A stretch of DNA of 64,000 nt from Pelagibius sp050043265 (GTDB taxonomy: Bacteria > Pseudomonadota > Alphaproteobacteria > Kiloniellales > Kiloniellaceae): contig JBHJIR010000002.1 of NCBI GenBank assembly GCA_050043265.1, forward strand, positions 25,908-89,907. Direction: 5' to 3'. A model generated the notes under the pieces. That model was not told the origin of the DNA. It searched no databases and worked only from the letters and a program-made list of their open reading frames with translations. Position 1 is the stretch's first letter; each line of letters begins with the position of its first letter. Of the stretch, positions 33,754-41,410 are shown piece by piece. The position numbers and the translations under genes are program-made.

Positions 33754-34749
33754 ATGACCCGAGATCCGTACCAGCCGCCCCTGAACCAGTCGCCCCTGAA
33801 CCAGCCGCCCCTGAACCAGCCTTTAGGCGGCAACCAGATGCCCCGCTTCGCCGGGCCGGCCACCATGCTGCGCCTGCCTGCCCATGACAGCGCCGCCGGC
33901 CTGGACGTCGGATTCATCGGCGTGCCGCTGGATACCGGCACCTCGAACCGGCCCGGTGCCCGCATCGGCCCGCGCGCGATCCGGGCGGAGTCCTGCCTGC
34001 TGCGGCCCTACAACATGGCCACGCGCGCCGCGCCCTTCGGCAGCCTGATGGTCGGCGACCTGGGCGACGTCGCCATCAACACCTTCAACCTGCAGGCCAG
34101 CATCGGCATCATCGAGGCGGCCTACGACGAGATTCTCTCCCACAACTGCAAACCGCTGACCCTGGGCGGCGACCACACCATCGCCCTGCCCATCCTGCGC
34201 GCCCTGAAACGCAAGTACGGGCCCGTCGGCATGGTCCATGTGGATGCTCATGCCGACATCAACGATCATATGTTCGGTGAGAAGATCGCCCACGGCACGC
34301 CATTCCGCCGCGCGGTGGAGGAGGGCCTGCTGGACGGCAAGCGGGTGGCGCAGATCGGCCTGCGCGGTACCGGCTACGCCGCCGACGACTTCGACTGGCC
34401 GCGGGAGCAGGGCTTCCGGGTGGTGCAGGCGGAAGAGTGCTGGTACCGCTCCCTGGCGCCGCTGATGGAGGAGATCCGCGGCCAGCTCGGCGCCGGGCCG
34501 GTCTACCTCAGCTTCGACATCGACGGCCTCGATCCGGCCTTCGCGCCGGGCACCGGCACGCCGGAGATCGGGGGGCTCTCGATCACCCAGGCTCTGGAGA
34601 TCATCCGCGGCTGCCGTGGCCTGGACCTCGTCGGCGGCGACCTGGTGGAGGTGGCGCCCGCCTACGACACTTCCGGCAACACGGCGCTGGTGGGGGCCAA
34701 CCTGCTCTACGAGATGCTCTGTGTCCTGCCGGGTGTCGCCTACCGCTGA
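33754..34749 (+). CDS. speB: Agmatinase
   Basis: 331-residue ureohydrolase that splits agmatine into putrescine and urea. Mn-binding residues are in GGDHTIALP, HVDAHADIND and SFDIDGLDPAFAPGTGTPE. The protein starts with a non-conserved tail containing three copies of a Pro-Leu-Asn-Gln unit encoded by a 15-bp tandem repeat; the conserved part starts at MPRFAGPATMLRLP (about residue 29), which could be an alternative start. GGAGG precedes ATG 33754. Guanidinobutyrase or guanidinopropionase activity is possible for this family. It links to the polyamine importers in the same window. Confidence 0.9.
   Translation: MTRDPYQPPLNQSPLNQPPLNQPLGGNQMPRFAGPATMLRLPAHDSAAGLDVGFIGVPLDTGTSNRPGARIGPRAIRAESCLLRPYNMATRAAPFGSLMVGDLGDVAINTFNLQASIGIIEAAYDEILSHNCKPLTLGGDHTIALPILRALKRKYGPVGMVHVDAHADINDHMFGEKIAHGTPFRRAVEEGLLDGKRVAQIGLRGTGYAADDFDWPREQGFRVVQAEECWYRSLAPLMEEIRGQLGAGPVYLSFDIDGLDPAFAPGTGTPEIGGLSITQALEIIRGCRGLDLVGGDLVEVAPAYDTSGNTALVGANLLYEMLCVLPGVAYR
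33775..33819 (+). repeat. Three 15-bp tandem repeats at the 5' end of the agmatinase gene
   Basis: Units at 33775-33789, 33790-33804 and 33805-33819 differ only at the first base. They encode (P/S)PLNQ three times and stay in frame, so copy-number change would only alter the length of the N-terminal tail. Confidence 0.9.
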
Positions 34750-35018
34750 CCGGGGCGGCCTGGGGCCCAGGTAGCGGCCTGGGGCAGGGGCGGCCCTCCG
34801 CCCGGCCGCGAAAAGGACTTTCCCCCGCACCCCCTTTGCCGCTATCGTCGCTGGCATGGACAGGCGCTTCGACTTCTTCCCGCGAATGCCGCGCCCCGGC
34901 CGTCAGATCTGACGCGGGGTTAGGCGCGCAGGCGCGCTCTTGTTCGGGAAATCGGACACCCCGCCGGTGACGGTCGGGGTGTTTTCATTTTCCCCACCCG
35001 CATTCCGGAGCAAGAGCC
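34750..35018. other. Intergenic region after agmatinase
   Basis: No gene seen. It contains a terminator at 34956-34992 (separate entry). Just after it, the HIT-like gene begins at GTG 35019 with a CGGAG sequence upstream. Confidence 0.4.
34956..34992 (+). terminator. Rho-independent terminator
   Basis: Perfect 8-bp stem ACACCCCG (34956-34963) with CGGGGTGT (34975-34982), 11-base loop, followed by TTTCATTTTCC. It ends the agmatinase transcript about 200 bp past the stop codon and lies just before the HIT-like gene. Confidence 0.75.
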
Positions 35019-35495
35019 GTGCCCCCTTCCGCCACCCCCGGCGGCAGCCAGTTCTGCGCCCTCGCCGCAGGCCGCGCCGCCGCCCCGATCGTCCACCAGA
35101 CCCGGCACCTCGTTGCCTTCCTCGACACCGCCCCGATCCGCCCCGGGCATCTGCGGGGTATGCCGCGCGACCACTTTCCGCACTTCAATGCGCTGCCCGC
35201 GGCGCTGGCGACGGAGCTTCTCACCCTGGGTCAGCGCCTGGCCGACGCCCAAAGGGCCGTTTTCGCGGTCGACCGGGTCGGTTTTCTGTTCCCCGCCGGC
35301 GGGGTGCGTCATGCCCATGTCGATGTGGTGCCTCTGTTGTCTGCCGGCGACGTCGCCGGCCGCCGGCCGATCGCCGGAAGACAGGTGCCTCTTCAGGCCC
35401 CGCCGGGCCCCGCCGGAAGGGCGCTGGCCGCAACCGCCGCCGCACTGGCCCGCGGCCTGGCGGCGCCACCGGACGCAAGGGAAGCCGTCCCCTGA
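35019..35495 (+). CDS. HIT-like protein with altered histidine triad
   Basis: 158-residue protein resembling the HIT nucleotide hydrolase/transferase family: N-terminal FCALAAGRAAAPIVHQTRHLVAFLD, IRPGHLRGMPRDHFPHFNALP, then the triad region VRHAHVDVVPL. The family motif H-x-H-x-H is here His98-Ala-His100-Val-Asp102, so the third His is Asp while the middle (nucleophilic) His is kept. The C-terminus after residue 110 is Pro/Ala-rich. GTG start. It is flanked by a terminator upstream and the acyl-CoA operon 100 bp downstream. Confidence 0.75.
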   Translation: MPPSATPGGSQFCALAAGRAAAPIVHQTRHLVAFLDTAPIRPGHLRGMPRDHFPHFNALPAALATELLTLGQRLADAQRAVFAVDRVGFLFPAGGVRHAHVDVVPLLSAGDVAGRRPIAGRQVPLQAPPGPAGRALAATAAALARGLAAPPDAREAVP

Positions 35496-35594
35496 GGGCA
35501 TGGCTGTCATTCCCTGGGCGGCCCCTGGGCGCCCTTGCGGCCCGGCGGCAAATTAGTAGGCTGGCGGTTCCCTTTCCCCCGCCGCGAAGAACCC

Positions 35595-36770
35595 ATGAGC
35601 CCCAGTCAGACCGCCGAAACATCCGAGAGCTTCCCCGACATCCGCGAAGGGGTCCGCGCCCTCTGTGCCAACTATCCCGGCGCCTACTGGCGCGAGCTGG
35701 ATGCCCGGCGGGCCTATCCCGAGGCCTTCGTGAAGGAGCTCACCGAGGCCGGCTACCTCGCTGCTCTGGTGCCCGAGGAATTCGGCGGCAGCGGCCTGCC
35801 CCTGGCTGCTGGCTGCGCTATCCTGGAGGAGATCCAGAAGGCCGGTTGTAACGGTGCCGCCTGCCACGCGCAGATGTACACCATGGGCACCCTGCTGCGT
35901 CACGGCAGCGACGCGCAGAAGCAGCGTTACCTGCCGGGCATCGCCGAGGGTACGCTGCGCCTGCAGGCCTTCGGCGTCACCGAGCCGACCAGCGGCACTG
36001 ATACGCTCAGCCTGCAGACGGTGGCCAAGCGCGACGGCGACCGCTACATCGTGAACGGCCAGAAGGTGTGGACCAGCCGGGCCGAGTACAGCGATCTCAT
36101 GCTGCTGCTGGCACGCACCACGCCGAAGGACGCGGTGACGAAGAAGGGAGAGGGTCTTTCGGTTTTCATCGTCGACCTGCGCGAGGCGGTGGGCAAGGGC
36201 GTCACCATCAAGCCGATCCGGGCCATGATGAACCATTCCAGCACCGAGGTGTTCTTCGACAATCTGGAAGTCCCGGCGGAAAACCTGATCGGCGAGGAAG
36301 GCAAGGGCTTCCGCTACATTCTGGACGGCATGAACGCGGAGCGCATCCTCATCGCCTCCGAATGCATCGGCGATGCCCGCTGGTTCATCGAGAAGGCCAG
36401 CGCCTATGCCACAGAGCGCAAGGTCTTCGGCCGCCCCATCGGGCAGAACCAGGGTATCCAGTTCCCCATCGCCAGGGCCTATGCCCAGAGCGAGGCGGCG
36501 GCGCTGATGGTCGATCGTGCCGCGGCCCTGTTCGATGCCGGCCAGCGCTGCGGGCGGGAGGCCAACATGGCGCAGATGCTGGCTTCGGAAGCGTCCTGGG
36601 CGGCGGCCGAGGCCTGCCTGCAGACCCACGGCGGCTTCGGCTTCGCCGAGGAGTACGACGTCGAGCGTAAGTACCGGGAGGCGCGGCTGTATCAGGTGGC
36701 GCCGATCTCCACCAACCTGATCCTTGCCTTCCTTGCCGAGCACGTGCTCGGTATGCCGCGCAGCTATTGA
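35595..36770 (+). CDS. Acyl-CoA dehydrogenase
   Basis: 391-residue FAD flavoenzyme, first gene of a four-gene operon. Motifs: LVPEEFGGSGLPL, LQAFGVTEPTSGTDTLSLQT (FAD/substrate site), NGQKVWTSRAEYSDL, then FGRPIGQNQGIQFPIARAYAQ and the C-terminal LQTHGGFGFAEEYDVERKYREARLYQVAPISTNLI. In this position the usual catalytic Glu of medium-chain enzymes is not obvious, so the exact substrate is open. ATG 35595 chosen because homology starts there; an upstream in-frame extension is non-conserved. GST follows after 9 bp. Confidence 0.9.
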   Translation: MSPSQTAETSESFPDIREGVRALCANYPGAYWRELDARRAYPEAFVKELTEAGYLAALVPEEFGGSGLPLAAGCAILEEIQKAGCNGAACHAQMYTMGTLLRHGSDAQKQRYLPGIAEGTLRLQAFGVTEPTSGTDTLSLQTVAKRDGDRYIVNGQKVWTSRAEYSDLMLLLARTTPKDAVTKKGEGLSVFIVDLREAVGKGVTIKPIRAMMNHSSTEVFFDNLEVPAENLIGEEGKGFRYILDGMNAERILIASECIGDARWFIEKASAYATERKVFGRPIGQNQGIQFPIARAYAQSEAAALMVDRAAALFDAGQRCGREANMAQMLASEASWAAAEACLQTHGGFGFAEEYDVERKYREARLYQVAPISTNLILAFLAEHVLGMPRSY

Positions 36771-36779
36771 GCCGCGCCC

Positions 36780-37409
36780 ATGAGTCCCGTGCTCTTCGGT
36801 CCGTCCTACTCGGTCTATGTGCGTATCGTGAAGATCGTCCTGGCGGAAAAGGGCGTCGACTATCAGCAAGTCGCTTTCGATGTCTTCGACCGCGCCGACT
36901 GGCCCGACGACTGGCTGCAGCGCCAGCCCTTCGGCCAGGTGCCGGCCTTCGAGCACGACGGCTTCCGCCTTTACGAGACGCGCGCCATCACGCGCTACGT
37001 CGATGAGGCTTTCGACGGCCCTGCTTTGCAGCCGGATAGCGCGCCGGGCCGTGCGCGCGCCGAACAGGCGATTTCCGTGCTCGACAGCCACGGCTACCGC
37101 CCGATGGTCTGGGAGATCTACGTCGAGCGCGTTTCCAAGGACGACAGCGACGAGGCGGTGATCGCCGCGGCCTTGCCGAAGGCCGAGAAATGTCTCGCCG
37201 CACTGACGGATATCCTGGACGGCGGGGCGTTTTTCGGCGGCGCGGGCTTCAGTCTTGCCGACGCCCAGGCGGCGCCGATGTTCGATTATTTCGTGCAAGC
37301 AGCCGAAGGCCGGGCCCTGCTCGACGCGCAGCCGGCCTTGGCGGCCTGGTGGGCGCGGGTCAGCGCGCGTGCTTCCATTCAAGCCGCTTGCGCGAAGGAA
37401 GCCGCATGA
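36780..37409 (+). CDS. Glutathione S-transferase family protein
   Basis: 209 residues. The thioredoxin-like N-terminal domain has GPSYSVYVRIVKIVLAEKGVDYQ, the conserved cis-Pro in FGQVPAFEHDGFRLYETRAITRYVD, and a helical C-terminal domain with FSLADAQAAPMFDYF. Such proteins detoxify electrophiles or act in catabolism of glutathione adducts. Its place between an acyl-CoA dehydrogenase and a CoA transferase gene (9-bp gap, then ATGA overlap) suggests a catabolic role, perhaps on an unsaturated acyl compound (inference). Confidence 0.87.
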   Translation: MSPVLFGPSYSVYVRIVKIVLAEKGVDYQQVAFDVFDRADWPDDWLQRQPFGQVPAFEHDGFRLYETRAITRYVDEAFDGPALQPDSAPGRARAEQAISVLDSHGYRPMVWEIYVERVSKDDSDEAVIAAALPKAEKCLAALTDILDGGAFFGGAGFSLADAQAAPMFDYFVQAAEGRALLDAQPALAAWWARVSARASIQAACAKEAA

Positions 37410-38530
37410 CCAAGCCTCTCGAAGGCCTGCTGGTCGTCAGCCTGGAACAGGCCGTGGCCGCGCCTTACTGCGCCTGCAAGCTGGCCGATGCCGGCGCCCG
37501 CGTGATCAAGCTGGAGCGTGCCGAGGGCGACTTCGCGCGCGGCTACGACCGCGTGGTGCACGGCGAGAGCGCCTATTTCGTATGGCTGAACCGCGGCAAG
37601 GAATCCATCGCCGTCGACCTGAAGCAGCCGGACGACCTGGCCCTGGTGAAGCGCATGTTGGCCAAGGCCGACGTCTTCATCCAGAACCTGGCGCCGGGGG
37701 CGGCGGGACGTTTGGGCCTTGGCCACGAAGGGTTGCGCAAGGCACACCCGCGGCTCATCACCTGCGACATCTCCGGCTACGGAGAGATCGGCCCTTATGC
37801 CGAGATGAAAGCCTACGATCTGCTGGTGCAGGCGGAAAGCGGCCTTGCCTCGATCACCGGGCGGCCGGAGGGGCCGGGGCGAGTCGGCGTCTCGGTCTGC
37901 GATATCGCCTGCGGCATGTACGCCTACCAGGCGGTGCTGGAAGCGTTGTTGCTGCGCGGCCGCACGGGCGAGGGATCGGCGCTGGCCACCTCCCTGTTCG
38001 CCGGCATGGCCGACTGGATGACCGTGCCGCTGCTGCACCAGGACTACGGACCGGGCGCGCCCAAGCGCGTCGGCCTTAACCACCCCTCCATCGCGCCTTA
38101 TGGCGTTTATGCCTGCAAGGGCGGCGAGGAGGTGGTGTTCTCGATCCAGAACGAGCGCGAGTGGAAACGCCTGGTCGAAGAGGTCCTGCAGCGTCCGGCG
38201 ATGCTGACCGACCCGCGTTTTGCCGATAACACCGCGCGGGTTGCCAACCGCCCGGCGCTGGATGCCCTCATCGACGCGGTGTTTCGTGGGCTCAGCCGTG
38301 AGGAACTGGCCGAGCGTCTGTTCGCCGCCGCCATCGCCTACGTCGCGGTGAACACCCCGGCGGACCTCAGCGATCATCCGCAGCTGCGCCGCGTCACCGT
38401 CGACACGCCGAGCGGACCGGTGAACCTCGTCGCGCCGCCGGTCGACTTTCGCGGCAGCGATCCGGATTTTGGCGCGGTGCCGGCAATCGACGAGCACGGA
38501 ACGTCTCTCAGGAAGGAGTTCGCGGCATGA
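37406..38530 (+). CDS. CaiB/BaiF family (class III) CoA transferase
   Basis: 374 residues. Family motifs: LLVVSLEQAVAAPYCACKLADAGARVIKLE, FVWLNRGKESIAVDLKQPD, LITCDISGYGEIGPYAEMKAYDLLVQAESGL, and the catalytic Asp in VGVSVCDIACGMYAYQAVLEALL. It transfers CoA between carboxylic acids through an aspartyl-CoA intermediate. The neighbouring dehydratase suggests a C4-C5 dicarboxylic or hydroxy-acid pathway, as for mesaconyl-CoA transferases, but the substrate is unknown. ATGA overlaps on both sides show tight translational coupling. Confidence 0.9.
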   Translation: MTKPLEGLLVVSLEQAVAAPYCACKLADAGARVIKLERAEGDFARGYDRVVHGESAYFVWLNRGKESIAVDLKQPDDLALVKRMLAKADVFIQNLAPGAAGRLGLGHEGLRKAHPRLITCDISGYGEIGPYAEMKAYDLLVQAESGLASITGRPEGPGRVGVSVCDIACGMYAYQAVLEALLLRGRTGEGSALATSLFAGMADWMTVPLLHQDYGPGAPKRVGLNHPSIAPYGVYACKGGEEVVFSIQNEREWKRLVEEVLQRPAMLTDPRFADNTARVANRPALDALIDAVFRGLSREELAERLFAAAIAYVAVNTPADLSDHPQLRRVTVDTPSGPVNLVAPPVDFRGSDPDFGAVPAIDEHGTSLRKEFAA

Positions 38531-39378
38531 GTGGGGGGGATGACTGGAGCCAGTGGGTCGGGCGCAGCGAGCCGCGGCACGACAGCGTCGATGCCGGACG
38601 GGCGCAGGCGATGCAGGCCACCCTGGACGATGCCGAGGCGCCGTTGCATCCGGGCGACGCGCTGCCGCCGCTGTGGCACTGGGCCTATTTCTGGTCGCTG
38701 GCGCCGACGGCGGACCTCGGGCCCGACGGCCACGCGGCCCGCGGCGGCTTCCTGCCGCCCATCGACCTGCCGCGGCGCATGTGGGCGGGCAGCCGTGTCG
38801 ACTTCCCGCGGCCTCTCGAAGTCGGCGGCGCGGTGATGCGCCACTCCACCATCAAGTCGGTGACCGAAAAGGCGGGACGCAGCGGGCGCCTCGCTTTCGT
38901 CACCGTCGAGCACGTGGTGGCCGACGCGCAGGGCCCCTGCATCGTCGAAGAGCATGATATCGTCTACCGTGAGGCGGGCGAGAAGGGCGCGCCGCTGCCG
39001 AAGGGGGAGGCGCCGCCAGCCAACGCTTCCTGGCGGCAGGAGGTCGCACCCTCGCCGGTGCTGCTGTTCCGCTACTCGGCGCTGACCTTCAACGGCCACC
39101 GCATCCACTACGACCACCCCTACACGACGCAGGAGGAGGGCTATCCCGGCCTCATCGTGCACGGCCCGCTGCTGGCGACGATGATGATCGGCCAGCTCCG
39201 CCGTCACCTGCCGCAGGCGCGCGCCATGCGCTTCGCGTTCCGCGCCAAGCGGCCGATCTTTGACAACAGGCCTTTCACGGTCTGCGGCGCGCCCGACGAG
39301 GGCGCGAAGCACGCTGACCTTTGGGTCGAAGACCCCGACGGTTTCCTCGCCATGCAGGGCGAAGTGGACTGGGATTAG
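38527..39378 (+). CDS. FAS1-type dehydratase / MaoC-like acyl-CoA hydratase (mesaconyl-C4-CoA hydratase-like)
   Basis: 283 residues with two hot-dog halves. The N-terminal part has WAYFWSLAPTADLGPDGHAARGGFLPP and LPRRMWAGSRVDFPRPLEVG, typical of HTD2/mesaconyl-C4-CoA hydratase proteins; the C-terminal part holds the active site FRYSALTFNGHRIHYDHPYTTQEEGYPGLIVHGPLLAT with Asn/His. It probably hydrates an enoyl-CoA made by the acyl-CoA dehydrogenase and CoA transferase encoded upstream. It ends the operon, with its TAG interlocked with the stop of the converging PAS gene. Confidence 0.85.
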   Translation: MSGGDDWSQWVGRSEPRHDSVDAGRAQAMQATLDDAEAPLHPGDALPPLWHWAYFWSLAPTADLGPDGHAARGGFLPPIDLPRRMWAGSRVDFPRPLEVGGAVMRHSTIKSVTEKAGRSGRLAFVTVEHVVADAQGPCIVEEHDIVYREAGEKGAPLPKGEAPPANASWRQEVAPSPVLLFRYSALTFNGHRIHYDHPYTTQEEGYPGLIVHGPLLATMMIGQLRRHLPQARAMRFAFRAKRPIFDNRPFTVCGAPDEGAKHADLWVEDPDGFLAMQGEVDWD

Positions 39379-40010
39379 CGCCGCCGGCCGATCTTCCGAA
39401 TCGTTTCGACGAATTCGGACAGCGTGTTCTGTTTCTCGCTGTCCACGACCATCAGCATGTCCAGCGTTTGGCCATCGCTGGAGAGCGGCAGGATGATCCG
39501 GGCATAGGATGCCGATCGCTGATCGAGCTGCAGGGCGATGACATGGGCCATGGGACGGCGGCGTTCCAGCACGATGCGGTAGTGCGCGTCGATCAAGGCG
39601 CCATAGTCCGTCGGCTCGATGGAGGACGGGCGCCGCCCGGTGAGTTCCTCGCGATGAACGTTGCAGATCCCGGTGCCGCTCAGGCGATAGCGGAAGTCGA
39701 CGGCGCCGTCGGCGCTGCGCGCCACGTCGGCCAGCATGACCCGCGGCAGGATGGATACGATCTCCGCCGGGTCGATGTCGGCGCGCGCGGGCGCGAAGCG
39801 GTCACGGCACTTGGCATCCCAGTAGTCGAGGGCGAACTGCAGGTCGGGATAGGTCGCGAGATCTCTTTGGAGGTCCAGCTCGGCAGCCTGGATTTTTTCC
39901 GGCATTTGGTTTGGACTCCGGATGGGCTCGCTCTGGGGCCGCCAGGATGCCCAGGAGGGGTCGGGGGAGATGATGCCGCCGACGGCGTTCTCGAGTATTA
40001 TGGAGGCCAT
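39375..40010 (-). CDS. PAS-domain protein (PAS_5 type)
   Basis: 211 residues from ATG 40010. The body matches small alphaproteobacterial single-PAS proteins: LQFALDYWDAKCRDRFAPARADIDPAEIVSILPRVMLADV, DFRYRLSGTGICNVHREELTGRRPSS, and ARIILPLSSDGQTLDMLMVV. There is no output domain. ATG 40010 has GAGAG upstream; a later ATG at residue 36 (MPEKIQ) is also possible. It is divergent from the NIPSNAP gene, 41 bp away. Confidence 0.82.
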   Translation of the reverse strand: MASIILENAVGGIISPDPSWASWRPQSEPIRSPNQMPEKIQAAELDLQRDLATYPDLQFALDYWDAKCRDRFAPARADIDPAEIVSILPRVMLADVARSADGAVDFRYRLSGTGICNVHREELTGRRPSSIEPTDYGALIDAHYRIVLERRRPMAHVIALQLDQRSASYARIILPLSSDGQTLDMLMVVDSEKQNTLSEFVETIRKIGRRR

Positions 40011-40051
40011 TGAATCTCTCAAACGACAATGAAGCAAAGGTAAAGGCGGCA

Positions 40052-40378
40052 ATGCTGTTGGATGTACGCACCTACAAGGTGAAGCCGGGCCAGTTGAAGG
40101 CCCAGTTCGAGGTCTATGCGAAGTACGGCAAGCCGGCGCAGACCAGACACCTGGGCCAGCCGCTGGCCTTCCTGCGCACCGAGACAGGCGACCCTAACGA
40201 ATACGTGCACATCTGGGTCTACGAGAACGCGGCCGACCGGGAGAAAAAGCGCGCGGCGATGATGGCCGATCCGGGCTGGCAGGATTACCTGAAGCGCTCG
40301 GCCGAACTGGGCGCCCTGGTCTCCCAGACCAACAAGCTGATGACCCCGGTCGACTTCTACGACCCGCCGAAGACCTGA
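40052..40378 (+). CDS. NIPSNAP family protein
   Basis: 108 residues. Family signature: MLLDVRTYKVKPGQLKAQFEVYAKYG at the start and HIWVYENAADREKKRAAMMADPGWQDYL in the middle, ending LMTPVDFYDPPKT. It is a ferredoxin-like alpha/beta fold of unknown role. ATG 40052 has AAAGGCGGC upstream; an earlier in-frame TTG is not conserved. No operon partner. Confidence 0.9.
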   Translation: MLLDVRTYKVKPGQLKAQFEVYAKYGKPAQTRHLGQPLAFLRTETGDPNEYVHIWVYENAADREKKRAAMMADPGWQDYLKRSAELGALVSQTNKLMTPVDFYDPPKT

Positions 40379-40394
40379 TGCCTGAAAAACCGAA

Positions 40395-41024
40395 CTAGGA
40401 GTCGCTGTCCTTGCGGGCTTCGCGGGCGGCGCGCAGGGCGGCCTGGCGTTCGCGGTTGGCGCGGTGGCGCTCGGCCCGCCAGGCCTTGAAGACCTTGGCC
40501 CGGTAGCCGTTGCTGCGAATCGCGTCGCGGGAGTGGTACTGGCCTATCGCGCGGGTCCAGGAACGGGCCTCTTCTCGCAGTCCGGCCAGGAAGTCGGCGG
40601 CGTAGGCCACATTCACCGCCGGATCGAAGGCGGCCTCCAGCGAAGCGAAGGCGTCTGGGTGGTGGTACAGGTTCACCTGCATGCAACCGACATCGATGTT
40701 CTTGATGCCCCGGGCCTGGAGCCGGCGCACTTCCTCGATGGCGGCGGCCTTGCTGGGCAGGAATCGCCCCTCGCCCTCGGCCATAACGGTCCACGGCCAG
40801 GCAAGGGATTCCGAGCTGTCTTTATGCCAGCGGCCGGATTCGGTCCGGGCGATGGCGGTTAAGAGGTGCGGCGGAAGGTCGCGGGCGGCTTCGGCCCGGG
40901 CCGTCTCCTGCCGGCAGAGGGTCCAGGAAGTATCAGTGATATCAATGGCTTCACCCGCTTTTGCAACGGCGGGGAAGGCCAGAATCACGGCCAGAATGGC
41001 GGTTTTCAGGGACTGTCGCGGCAC
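40395..41024 (-). CDS. Lytic transglycosylase (SLT domain), secreted
   Basis: About 209 residues from GTG 41024, which gives a proper signal peptide (VPRQSLKTAILAVILAFPAVAKA-GEA); the frame is open to ATG 41129, but that start would bury the signal. The SLT domain has HLLTAIARTESGRW with the catalytic Glu, NIDVGCMQVNLYHHPDAF and AYAADFLAGL...AIGQYHSR. It cuts the glycan strand of peptidoglycan with 1,6-anhydro ends. The basic, Ala/Arg-rich C-terminus (ERHRANRERQAALRAAREA) could bind the wall or nucleic acid. Stand-alone gene. Confidence 0.88.
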   Translation of the reverse strand: MPRQSLKTAILAVILAFPAVAKAGEAIDITDTSWTLCRQETARAEAARDLPPHLLTAIARTESGRWHKDSSESLAWPWTVMAEGEGRFLPSKAAAIEEVRRLQARGIKNIDVGCMQVNLYHHPDAFASLEAAFDPAVNVAYAADFLAGLREEARSWTRAIGQYHSRDAIRSNGYRAKVFKAWRAERHRANRERQAALRAAREARKDSDS

Positions 41025-41211
41025 CGGGGCGTCTCCGTCGTCGTGGCAAGTTGCCCGAATCAGGAGCAAGGGCCGTGCCAGCGCACTCCCGACGGTTGAA
41101 GGACTTTGCCAGCCTCTATTGCGGCGCAATATCCGCGTTGGTTTCGTGACAGCTTTGTTAACGCGTAAGCCGGGAAATTATTGGTAAATCAATGAATTGA
41201 GAACTTTCCCA

Positions 41212-41240
41212 TTGAACTCTCGGGGGACCGGGAGCATATT
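41212..41240 (+). promoter_or_regulatory. Sigma-70-like promoter of the putative small RNA
   Basis: TTGAAC at 41212-41217 and CATATT at 41235-41240 with a 17-bp spacer; each hexamer matches 4 of 6 consensus bases. Transcription would start near 41246-41248. Confidence 0.45.
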
Positions 41241-41245
41241 GTGCA

Positions 41246-41340
41246 CTGCGGTATGGAAACGGCTTCGCCGGGTCCTGCCGCAGTTCCATAGGGCATTTCC
41301 TCCCTAAACTTGGGCCGCGCTTGTCGCGGCCCTTTTTTTT
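41246..41340 (+). ncRNA. Putative small RNA, about 95 nt
   Basis: Bounded by the promoter above and a perfect terminator. Two overlapping 7-bp helices are possible: ACTGCGG (41245-41251) with CCGCAGT (41278-41284), and TATGGAA (41252-41258) with TTCCATA (41284-41290). They interleave, so they form either a pseudoknot or two alternative folds; a small CGGC/GCCG hairpin (41260-41270) sits inside. Not recognised as 6S, SRP or tmRNA. Transcription is inferred only. Confidence 0.45.
41312..41340 (+). terminator. Strong Rho-independent terminator
   Basis: Perfect 8-bp stem GGGCCGCG (41312-41319) with CGCGGCCC (41325-41332), 5-base loop CTTGT, then eight T residues. The T run is on the plus strand only, which fixes the direction. 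Confidence 0.85.
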
Positions 41341-41354
41341 GGCCGCGGCGCCTG

Positions 41355-41379
41355 CGCGCCGATCGGGGCGCGGTTTTTT
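41355..41379 (+). terminator. Second, weaker terminator in tandem
   Basis: Stem CGCGCC (41355-41360) with GGCGCG (41367-41372), 6-base loop, one G, then six T residues. Backs up the terminator 15 bp upstream. Confidence 0.55.
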
Positions 41380-41410
41380 GTCCGAATCCTGGGCAAAAGC
41401 CCGGGAAGAG

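Larger units (their letters stand above)
41025..41410. other. 386-bp region holding a putative small RNA gene
   Basis: No protein gene is supported. It contains a sigma-70-like promoter, a structured stretch and two Rho-independent terminators on the plus strand, described separately. Both flanking genes are on the minus strand, so plus-strand terminators here have no protein gene to serve nearby. Confidence 0.5.
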
